Shown here: one piece after another, positions 46,201 through 58,200 of the stretch | Layout of the letters: each line of letters opens with the position of its first letter | Numbering within the stretch: the first letter of the stretch is position 1 | The notes under the pieces: model-generated | Databases searched by the model: none | What the model was told of the DNA's origin: nothing | What the model saw: the letters and a program-made list of their open reading frames with translations, nothing else | NCBI GenBank assembly: GCA_964019695.1 | Contig: OZ026521.1 | Span: 31,717,601 to 31,781,600 of the forward strand | From: Loripinus fragilis | Lineage: Eukaryota; Mollusca; Bivalvia; Lucinida; Lucinidae | DNA: 64,000 bases | Direction: 5' to 3' | Program-made: the position numbers and the translations under genes

Positions 46201-49200
46201 GGGTGTGCGAACAAGCATGTTATGTCGCCACAAGGAATACGACGTATGATGAAGACTCGAACCAACCAACCTATGCAGAAATATAGATGTTCATACAAAG
46301 CCTTTAAATGGAGTAAGCATTCGCAAAAACGTAAATTGTGGGTTTTTTTACAATATGAAGGCAGAAAAATGTACTACTCTGATTCATGAGAGTTCTGCGT
46401 TCCAGTTGTTCGTATTTCATATTTAGAAGTCGCCATTTTCATTTTCAGTTTTCATTCCAAACCAATGAGTACGCGTACGTCTAACCTGTAGGACTGAATG
46501 TACGTACATGTATTGTCTTGTCTACTTGTCTGCTGCATTTTCGTGAGTTCTAAGAAAATAAGAATCTACATCATGACCAAAAACGAAAACTGCGATATAC
46601 ATTGCTCTGTTACGTTGTAGAGCTAGCCGTTGGTAGTGAACAGAAGTTGTATTTTTGTTATGATTCGTCCGAGTATGATTCCAATCAAGACAATCGTCAT
46701 AGAACAAGTCCGACGTGACATCTCTTCTGTAAAGCAGGCCTATGTAAAGTTGGCCTGTAACCGGGTGATATCGCCGGGTATATCGCACATTGCATGTGAG
46801 TCGGTTGAAACGGCAATCCGGACTTTTATGTTTGGTTGCTTATTTTCAATCTTTCACCATGCTATTAAGAATGTTAGTTTAATTGAAAATACTGATCAGA
46901 CATTCAGCCTGTATTTAGGCTAAAAGGATAAACAGAAATTCCACCCTCTTTGGCAATTTTCGCATGTTTTTGGTCCCATTTTTCGATCTTCAGAATTTCA
47001 TTTTATTAGTTCGTACAGTCCCGTTTCTCAGAAAAATAATTTTTATTAGTTCGTACACAGCGAAATATAATTATTTTTTACTGTACGAACTAATACAAAA
47101 TTTACCGTATCTTGAATTTTTTTCAATGGTGTCTAAAAATAGAAAATGATGTCATGATCTAAAATAAACCTATGGAGTAAATGGTAAAAGATATAAATTG
47201 CACTCGTAGTCGTAGGAAGTGCCAAGATTAGTGACTGTTTCTTGATGTTTTTATTGAGAAAAACTGGTACAAGAGAAATTCATCGAGGAATTTTTCAATT
47301 AAGAAAAACCTGTCTTAACCCTTTACCTCATAGAGACACCTTTTAACACTTTTGCAAACAGAGCAGATCCAGATCAGGCAGCTCTAACAAGAGCTGCCTG
47401 ATCAGAGTCTATTCTGTTTGCTTATGGAGATATAAAATATCTGATCCTACGCAAGTTGGCCTGACAAATAATTTCTTTGCTCTATGTACCAACATGAAAG
47501 TTAATTTGTATAATTATTCATAGTGGGTGGAGCCTAGCATGAATATTCATGAAGGAAAGGATTAACTGGGCAAACATATTGTAGTAGCATACCAACAACA
47601 AAGTAGCAGATAAACCTACACATCTGGCCCTGAAGTTATAAAACTTTTTGTGCTCAGCTGAGGATGAAATTTCAGCAGCTCATAAAAACAAAAAAGCTCA
47701 AAAGTACAATGTATATAATTTTCTTGCTTTCAAACTCTCAGATGTTGTATTTATCATGCTAATGAATGTTAAAAACCATTTTAACATTTATGAGCTTGAT
47801 AAAAATCATGCTCAGTTGAGTTGAGCATATAAAAAGTTTTATAACCCTGAGGCCTGTGCAGCTTCATAATCATCAATGTTGTTTCAATGTTAAATAGTCA
47901 TAGGTCTAGATTTAAACAAAAAGTTTTGGGTGTAAAATTGAAATTTTTTTAATTATCTGTCAGTTTAAACATTTGTTTTTGTATGTTCAAAAGAACTGTT
48001 TCACTGAGACGGTTATTTAGAGTACCTGTAACATATTTTTTGCTTGAGAAATACAAAAATCATTTTAAGCTACTAACTCTTATCAGAAGGCCTGATAGTA
48101 TCATAGCACTGCTTTCAAGATTATCTACAGGGTTCGTACAGGCAAGTATGAGTAAAATTCAAGGACTTTTCAAGGAGTTCTAAAAACCTCTCCAACAGTT
48201 TTCAAGGACATTTATATTAAGAAAAATACTGATCTAAGTGTTTAAAGTCTACTTCAGAAATGCTGAACTGAACTAATGGAGCCATTAGTACTGGAAAATT
48301 AGCATAAAATTGTTGTGCCTATATTTGGTGCAGCATATGCTGCACCAAATAAAGGCACAACAATTTTATGCTGATTTAGGTCTCTATCAACAGTGCTAAG
48401 TCCTACAGAAAATAGTAGAATTCAAGGACTTTTCAAGGCTTTTGAGTGACTTTCCAATACTTTTCAAGGCAGATTTAATTTTCAAGAACTTTTCAAGAAA
48501 GCCCTCTTAATTCAAGTACTTTTCAAGCCTGTGCGAACCCTGATCTAGTTTATGTGGCTCAGAAGACAAGTTTGAGGATAGTATGGTCACCAGCAGAAAG
48601 GCAGGTGTTCTGCTCATGGTTTGTGTGTAAAGAATTAGATTACCTCAAATGTTCTAAGAACATGTTCACAAACAACATTTAGGTCTTTTAGTCCTTTTCT
48701 CAAAATATCATTGGCTGGTTTACCTAGAAAAGAATAAAAAGATAATAAGATTATGTTATAGAAATTCTAAAGACATTTTTTTGCGTTCTATAGAATGTTC
48801 ATCACTTAATAAAATGGTTTTGAGCAAATCAGCAGTTTCTGATCTGTTGACATACATGTAGTTACTGTCGTGCCAACCAAGAGTGACAGAGACATAATAC
48901 TTTGTTTACAATTGCTAAGTAAAACATGAACGTGTACACTTTACTTGAGCGTATGCGAATTGGTAGATTACTTGTGTTTTTGTTTGTTTTGTTGCTTTAC
49001 GTCCCAAGTCAACAGCTATGGTCATTGCGGGACGGTCAGTTCACCTAACCACACTTTTTCCTGGGCAGGCTTGAACAAGCAGTTAACCAGTAATTCGTGC
49101 ACATACTTTCGCTTGTAACTGACAACAACCCTTCTTGAATGAATCAGCGGAAGAAGGAGAATGACCGTAGAAATCATTTCATGATCAATCTCCACGAAAG

Positions 49201-52200
49201 TATGGGACCGGAGCGGGATCGAACTCGCGACCCCTGGATCTGCAGTCAGACACGCATCTGTAGCCAGACACGTTACCGACTGCGCTACGCGGCCCGGCAT
49301 GTGGATAGGATTAATACACAAGTGATCTATCGATTCTGAGTCCCTGATAACTTTGTAAACAAAACATGACTTCACTGTCACTCCAGGCTGGCAGGACAGT
49401 ACCTGAATATGTTTTGTTCTGTTAGCTCTTTACATGCTGGGTAATTTTGCATGCTTTTTAAGTGATCTGTGGTTTATATTTGGGCTTCGTCGAAAGAAAA
49501 CCTGTCTTCGGGATTTCCAACAAAGCGAGTCTCAAACCAGTCTCCTCAGCTACAGAGACTAGCTCGAAAATTAAAATAACGAAGGTGCTGATCAGACTGC
49601 GCGGATCGCAAACCCCAAAGTCAGGTTTTTTTTGCATCAAGGCCCATTTATGAATATTATTTTTTCAAAAATTCTATCAAAAATACCAACAGAGTGTCCA
49701 ACAATTTGGATCCTAATCAGGACTGTTTAATCAATCCAATGTTTAATAATCCAAAGCTATTTATAATGGTTATCAGCTGACAGCACACCACAAAAGTTGT
49801 CACAAGTGGGGAAAGAGTTCATATGACAGACAGGTAGGTTTGGATGTTTACCTTTAACCGGATGGGAACAGTATCCAACTTTTTCATACCTTTCTGTGCA
49901 ACAGTCAAAACTATCACACCCAAGGTGCTGTGGATGACCCGATGGCATGAGGCCGAAAAACTATCATACCCTAGGTGCTGTGGATGACCCGATGGCACTG
50001 TTGGAAGAGGCCAAGGGCAACAGTGCACCGGGTTATAGAAAGGTATGAAATAGTTGTTTTATTACCCAACTCAGAACTTACAAAGGGTAATAATAAGCGC
50101 GATGCTGATGCCTGTACGGTTCGTTTACGATGGAAGACCATGGCAGGTGGGCTATTTAAACTCCCAATAACTTCATTGTTTGTGGTCCGAAAAATTAAGT
50201 GTGGGTACTCATTTTCTTATTTAGAATGAGTGGAACACTTTGAAACCAAAATTGAACAGATTAGACGAAATTGTCTATTTTGCAACAAATCCGCATAGAG
50301 CACATTGGCTCAGTAGTAAAATACTTGAGTGTTGCAGATTTGAGCCTCAACGGCATCACTGCGCTGTCACATTAATCCTTGCTTAGTACTGCTTATATCC
50401 CGACAAACAAGTAACTGAAAAATTGTTGATTGGGATGTAAAGAATCAAATCAAACATAACGTTCCTACAGTGTGATGCTGCTTAGTAATACGCTCAACAT
50501 CATCAGTGTTCAGCGTGCCACGTGACTGTGCAACAGTAAAAACTGTTGCATGTACAACAGTTCATCGAATCTGGATCAAACTGGTAGCGACCAACAATTT
50601 GATAAAACAGTCAAAAGTGCTTAATTACTCTTTATATAGTACGTTGGATAATATCATATGTTTTTTCAAACTGCAGGGTGCACAGTATTTTTTTTTCTGC
50701 TACTTTAGTTTTGGATCGATTTGAGACATGTGAAACACAATGCAGGGCCCATAAACTTTTGGAGATATCTCATTGCCCTCTAAAGCACAATTCAAAAGTT
50801 TTCAATTTTCGTATTTGGTATAAGTAACTGGCATGTATAAAACAGAGCTTAATCCTTTGTATACCAATGGATTCTTCCTTCTGGTTTCAGTGGTTTGAAA
50901 CAATAAACTTGGGATAGTCCATTGAAAGTATCTAGGGGTGTCAGGTTATAATTTGAAAAAAAAATGTCTGAAGATCGTTTTTACCTTGACAAACAGTGTA
51001 GAACATGATGAAATGCAGCATTATGCTGCATTTCATCTGGGTCTTCACTGTTTGCAAAAATACTTGTTTAGGGGTTTCCCGAACACAAAGGGTTAAAAGC
51101 ATTTCAAGACACACAGTGTAAAATATCAAAATTGTTCCAACTTTCTCAGCATCAGCTTACCTTAGCAGCAGGTTAAGGGTTAAACTGAAAAAAAAATGGT
51201 ATGGCCTTACCATATGTTTGTACCCTGAAGTTGATCTTAGATTCTGAGGGATGTGGTATGCTGTAGCCACAAAACTGTACATCAGGACTGGAACAAAATA
51301 AGCATAGTGAATTAGCTACAAGGTTAGCAAAATGCCGGCAAATAAGCATATTTGCCATGCCAGTGGCATTTACTGGGAAATGCCGGAAAATACTGGCTAA
51401 TATGATTTACAACCTTCCACATTTAGATTGGTAATTTCAATGATTTGGGGTTATTTGTCTTAATATTTCATTTCTTCTAGTTTATCAGGCTATCAGCTAA
51501 ATTATCTTAGTTTAAGATATTAGTCTCATTCTTTAAACATTCAAATTTAAAAAGTGAATTTTAGAAGAAGAAAAAAACCCTGTTTCGTACCTGCCAAAGT
51601 ACTCATCAGTTGGCTTGTGCATAGTTACAGATAAGATTGGGTGAGTGACCCTTATCTGTACTATAAAACAATTAAAGACACTCCTGTTTGTGGTCACCTG
51701 GACTTTAATTGTCTAAAGTTAAAATATGAAGTATTAAAGTTGGGTATTTGGATGAGTGACCCATATCTGTACTGTAACTCAATTAAAGACACCCCTGTTT
51801 GAGGTCACATGGACTTAAATTGTCTTAAGTTAAAATATGAAGTCAAACATGACATCCTATTGTTATACCCCCCCGCAAACTTTGTTTGTGGTGGGGTATA
51901 CTGTTTTCACGTTGTCCGTCCGTCGGTCCATGCGTGCGTGCGTCCGTCCGTAACGTTTTGTTTTCTTAATAACTTGAAGAGTAATTGCTGGATTTTCATC
52001 AAACTTTGCAAAAATATTCATATATGCAAGACAAATACTTTAAACAAAACAGTAAGGGCTAGGGGCCAATTCTATTAGAGTTATTTCCCTTTGTAGTTCT
52101 AAATGGCTTTTATATAGGGCTTTATGCTAATTTAGTCCATACATGGGCCGATCAACTCCTACCGCAGCTTTTGATAAAACAATTTAATACTTTGCCTATA

Positions 52201-55200
52201 CAATGTAGACACATTGAACATATGCATGAAGGAGTTTGGTTAAGAAAAAATATGCATGAAGGAGTTTAAATGTTTTTGTTTGCACAGATTCTACTGAAAT
52301 CTTTTCAAAACTAAGGTCTGCTGGTTTGAACTACATGTATAACTTGCCATGTTTTTTCACTGACTCTTACTGAGCGGGGGGTATCTAATAAGCATTGCTT
52401 ATTGAATTTTTTCATTTATCCTTGCCCCTGGCTATACAGTATCCACTTGGGGATGTGTTGTTTTAATAGTTTATGACAGGCACAGGTGTCAAATAATTGC
52501 CAGATACACAGGTAAATTTTCTTCCCATTTAAAGGTCAAATTTGAATTTACCCTTGTCCTGCTGAACCCAGAATTAACTCTTGTCCTGTTGATTCCATTT
52601 TTGAAAAACACTAGATCCTGAGCAGCTGGTTTCTTTCAGAGGCCATCTTATCAGGATCTACACTGTTTTCCACACAAATTGAAAATACAGATTTAAGCTG
52701 AACAGGATAAAATTTGGGAGAAGTGTTACTGTGTAGTACATAAAATATTCAGCATGATAAGGGCTAAAGATACTATTTATTGTTAAAATTTTAACATGTT
52801 TAAAAGTATTCATGGGTTTTGATATTGTAGCCTCATAATCAATATTTACATTTTCACTCATTTAGTTAAGTTATACTATTTTAAGTCAACTTCCTAAAGA
52901 TATCTGCTGCATTTTACAGCTAAAGATCATATTTGCCAGTACAGTCAACCCTCTTTACAACGACAGTGTTTGTCCCTCAATAATTTGACGTTAAACTGAA
53001 TTTCTGTTGTAATTAATTCAATTTTAAGCTAATCTGGTACTTTTGTGCTAATACTTTTGACGTTGTAAAGAATGTTGCTGTTATAAAGAGTGTCGTTGTA
53101 AAGAGGGTTGACTGTATTTCGCGGCAAAAAAGTTATATTTGCCATTATTTGCCAGTATTTGCCACTTGAGCCTTATTTGCCATGCCGGGAAATACCGGTA
53201 AATTCCACTGGTAAATAGGGGGGGTGGAATTTTCCGCCCAACCTTGATGAGCTATACAGTAAAACCTGTGTAAAACGGCCATTCAAAAATAGACAAAACA
53301 AAGATCTTAATGACAAATGGTAGCTTAATGAAGGTTAAAAGTATTGCAGAATGCTCCAAGGGGAGCATTCTGCAATACTTTTGACCTGCATTAAGCAATA
53401 ATTTGTCTTGAAAATTTTCGGTCTTTTTGAGAGTGGCCGTTTTACGCAGGTTTTACTGTAGATTCAATACTTTACCTGCTAGTGGCTTCTTTTGTCGTCT
53501 GCAAACAGTTTGGACCCAAATCAGGCTCCACAAAACATCGGGTCTGATCTGGATCTAAACTGTTTGACACTCTTATTGTATCCTTGAAAGAAATTTTTGA
53601 AAAAGTTAATTTTGAATTAAAAATTAGATGACGAAAAATATGCAAAATTGTCCAGCATGTGATTAGCCACAGGTCAATGTACATGATGTACATGTATCTA
53701 TCTAGTGCATTATTTATCTGAAGCTTCTCCGACAAGCCCATACCATTATTATTAAGGTACATGAACAATATGATGACAATATAATGTGAACAAACAACTG
53801 TGGTTGCTTTCTAACAGTTTAAACATATAATTTTGATGCTAGAACCGTCTCATTGAGATGTTTCTTTCGAGGGCCACAACATACATATTGGTTAAGATTT
53901 TTTTTTAATTATCCACTCATATCTGGAGGCATGTGAAGGAGCCTAATGGCCCTGTGGTAGAGTGCTAGACTCTAGATCAAGGGGTTGTGGATTTGAGACT
54001 CACTGCAGGCACTGTGTTGTGTCCTTAAGTCCTCTCCTTAGTACTGGTTCAGCTCAGGAAATATCCTTATATGACCAAAAGATTGTTGACTGGGATGTAA
54101 CACATCAACACAAACAAAATCTGGAGGCATGAGAAATATACTTTATTACAGACTGTAACAGAAAAATAATTTTCTTATATTACAACCAACATATACCTAT
54201 CAGGGCACTTACTTAATCAAGTGATTGCTATAATCACTTATTTAAGTTATTTTTCAGATAAGAATCTCTTCTGGCCATGTTGGCTCATTTTACTTTGTTA
54301 TGTTAAAGTACAACAGCTAATCTTCTTGACCTCTACTTAGAAATGTTTGTCAGTATTATTTCTGACCAGATATGCAATTAAATTGACTTTTAATGCCAGA
54401 TTTTGACCACAGAATCCCTAAAATACAACAAAAAGGCCATAAAATTGATCAACTTTACGGTCAATTATTATGTCTTTCCATTTTTTTCCTGCTATTGTGC
54501 CTATTTTTTCCTGAAGTTCAAGAGTTCAACTCGATAATTAATGTATATAAATAATGTTGCGCGCATTCAAATTACCTGTGTGCTCAGTGCCTTAAAGTTT
54601 TGACCCTTTCTTGACAAAATCACTAAACAGAGTGATTTTAATTATGATACAATCATCTGTTAGAGTAATATAATCACCTGCTACAGTCACTGAGTGATTA
54701 ATAACTTCGGTTACTTGAATCAGTGCTCAGCAAACTTTCTATTCAATTCATTTGGACAAGTGATTATTTTTCAGTTTTCATCATTTTCAAGAAAGACAAA
54801 TCTAACAAAAGGTATCTTCTTGCCAAAAAATATGCATATAAGTGATCAAAGAAATCACTTGTTTAAGCAGGTGCTCTGACTGTATACATTCGTATGTTGT
54901 GGGGACTCAAAAGAACTGTCTCAATGAGACGGTTCTTTTGAGTACCCATAACACTTGCTAAAAATTATGGGTAAAAAGTATTTACAATTTTACACTGAAA
55001 ACTTTTGTTTATCTTAACCTGTGATATTTCCATACTCACTTTTTCATTATCATGTATCTCAATGAATTTCCCAGTGTGTGATCTTCATTATGCATAACAA
55101 AAGTTTGACAAGTCTCATCTTCTTGTTTGCCAGTCGCAACCTGAAAATTTAAATACAAATCTTTTCCTCAACTTGTTTAAAAAACTTAAAACAGGAGCAC

Positions 55201-58200
55201 TCATGTAAGAATCTCTTTACAAACACCCCAGAACATTACCTTGTAGGGGTGACTATCGATGCCCATTTTGACTATCTAGATAGTATCACTATCACAGAAA
55301 CCACTATCACGATATTATCACTATCGTGGCATACTATCATGATACTATCACGGTACTATCAGGTTTTCACAACAATGATCCTTAAACATGGCTAAGAGTA
55401 GAAAGAATAAGTTTTGAACAAAGCAGCTGGTAGTAACTGTCTGTATACTGTGTTTGATTTAATCTGTCTGAATGTTGTATGTTTATTGGCTATTAACATG
55501 GCTTAAAAGTTTACATTTTGATTATTATTAATTTTGAACCATACTACTCTAATGCAGGGTATCATTTGTCCAAAGGGGATATGGCAAGAATACCTGGGAT
55601 TTGGGCAATTTGGAAAATAGCCTGTCTAAATCCCTTGTGACTCTTTAGGAGTTAAAATTGTTGACTAATAATCCCTGGTGAGGCAGTGATCAACTGTTAA
55701 AAATCTCTAGTATTGGGAACCCATGTAGAAAAAAACACAGCTGTCAAAAACCTACCATGATATTCCTCTTTTCAAATTTCTTGGTTTGAACCTGTTAATA
55801 ATCGTGCATTTATGCTTTAACTACTTTATGCCTGCCTACTTCATCAAGGTTTTCCATTCAATTTATGAGGGTCTAGATGGGGTATAATGATTAGTGAATA
55901 ATGGCCTTTTTTTATAATGAATAGTGAATAATGAGCCAAAAAAATAATGAATAGTGAATAATGAGGGCCTAAAATTAATGAATAATCCTATTATTTTTAA
56001 TGAATAGAAGAAAAATAAATGAATAGTGAATAATCAGATTTTAATGAATAGTGTATAATGCAAAAAAAAAATCAAAAAAAATCAATGCATTTGTTTAAGC
56101 CTATACATGTACTTATAAAATATTGACTCAGTTTGTTCAGACTTTAAAATTGCTCCCACCCTTTGTAATTGATTGATTATCATAAGGTAATTCTACAATT
56201 TATAAAACCCAGTCAACTAAGACTAATTTAGCGAACATCCATACAAAATGGCATCTGAAATAGAGATTGAAACAGAAAAATCCCAAAAAACTGAAGAAAA
56301 AGACACAGGATGTAATCATGTGGTTCCTGTTATGCTGACACATTCTATGATTCTAATCTCAAAACTGTGAGAGAAAGAAGTAGGTCTAGACTCCAGAGTG
56401 TGCATAAATTCCAAAAAGGTTTACAAGTGGTACCTACTTTTTTATTTGCTCCTACTTTTTCTTAAAAATGCCCTACTATCCCTCCTTTTTCACTCTAAAA
56501 TGTCATTTACTTGTAAAAATTCAGAATTTTTTCCTCGCTCGCTCCTCTCGCTCGAAATTTAATAAATCAACTAATGATTTTTTTCAGGGAGCACGCTGCA
56601 AAACTTCAATTTTTTAGCTTTAACCCCAAAGGGCTCTCTGTTTAGCTTGTACTATTGCCACAGCTATTATCCTGCATATTTAGAGTGGAATTTATTTCTA
56701 ACTACTCATTGTGATAAATTTTGTACTATCCTTATTTTTTTACACCAATAATCCCTACTTTTCCCAAATTTTTATCACTAGTTTTTCCCTACTTTTTTGT
56801 TGAAAGGCACTTGAAAGTCTTGGGGGCTAAAAAGTAGGGGAGTCATATGCATTTCCATGTGGCTAGTAGGGGGGTTGCAATTAACTTTTGCTTCCCAGCA
56901 GGTGGGTCATGTTTTAATTGTCCCTATAAAATCATTAAATTTTTTCCTCGCTCACTCAGTTTTTATAAATTAAACTCTTATCAGGCCACTTAATTTTGTC
57001 AGTTTTCAAAAGTTATTCTGTTTTGGTGGTTTTATTGTTACAACTTTTATCATGCTAATTTTGATAGAAAATTGATTAATCAGACTTTCAGATAGGCCCT
57101 ACTTAATTTTCCTTGTGTTCCTACATTTCCCTACTTTTTCTTGAAAATGTCCTACTATCATTGCTTTTTCACTATTAAATGTCATTTACGCTATAAAAAT
57201 ACAGAAGTTTTTCCTCGGTCGCTTGGCTCACTCAAATCTTAAAACATATAAACTATATTTTTAAGCATCATTTTGACCAATGCCGCGTCCGTAGAAATAT
57301 TGGTATTTTTAAGTTTATTTTAATGAATGATTTTAATGAATAATTGGTCTTATTTTAATGAATAACCCAAAATTTTAATGAGATGAATAATGGGCTAAAT
57401 TTTTAATGAATAGTGAATACCAGACCCCCCCATCCAGACCCTCATTTATACATGTATTCAGTTTTCTTAATTTGAGCTTGTTTTTGTCAGTCATCTCTTT
57501 ATGCTTTCATGATACTTTTTTATTTGTCAAATAGGGAGTGAGATAAATATCTCCTAAGGAAACCACTATACCAGCTGGTAACATAGATGCCAGTCTACTG
57601 GTAACCGAGAACTTGTTTTTATCTTCTATCTTTAGTTAGAATGTGTTTGAACCTGTAATGACCATGTAACAGCCAAAGTGAATACAAAACAGCTGCTTTA
57701 AATTTTATCACATGTCTTCACTGTGTCTGAATATGAATCTACTGAAATAATTACAAAGGTTTTGTTATCTGCCTGGCTATCTAAACTATCAAAACCATCG
57801 ATAGTTGGGTGCACTATCGGCGATAGTTATCGATAGTTGAAAAAACTATCATGATAGCACTATCAGAGGAGTAACTATCACGATGCATCAGACTATCGAT
57901 GTATCGTTACACCCCTATTACTTTGTGGAATTCATTACCTGCAACTGTTGTTGAGGCCTCTTTTTTTGCCTCTTCAAGAAGGGGTTATCCTCCTAATCAT
58001 TATGTGGGGATCTATGTCGTCAAGCAGGTAAGTGCCTTGGTAAAAACTGAACTTAAAATAGTCGCTGGAGACATGGATTTGCAGAAATTTCAAGGAGTGT
58101 TGAGAACAAGCTCTGGTTGAAGCTGGTATAAGGTAGTGTGCATTTTGTGTTAAATGTCTCACCAACACTAAGGCCATATGGAGATGGGGTCAGACTCAGA

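Larger units (their letters stand above)
35642..47183. mobile_element. Possible very large inverted-end element (ATTAGTTCGTACA repeats)
   Basis: The left end is TTAACCTTTTACTCCATA, and ATTAGTTCGTACA-like words occur at 35786-35845. On the right ATTAGTTCGTACA occurs at 47005, 47046 and inverted at 47076, and TATGGAGTAAATGGTAA is at 47171. The ends face each other. If this is one element it has been expanded by the hAT/LINE nest inside it. The evidence is a short match only. Confidence 0.35.

Noticed and set aside
48976..49296. A functional tRNA gene
   Set aside because: A and B boxes are present, but the segment continues into a SINE body and A-rich tail, and similar units recur at 28765, 50295, 53935 and 59660.
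51173..51358. A 61-codon frame taken as a single-exon gene
   Set aside because: Only the middle 25 residues are protein-like; they are POLR1D exon 3, bounded by good splice sites.
55254..57900. CTATCGATAG clusters as a transcription-factor binding array
   Set aside because: They lie just inside the two ends of a hAT-like element and are part of its sub-terminal repeats.
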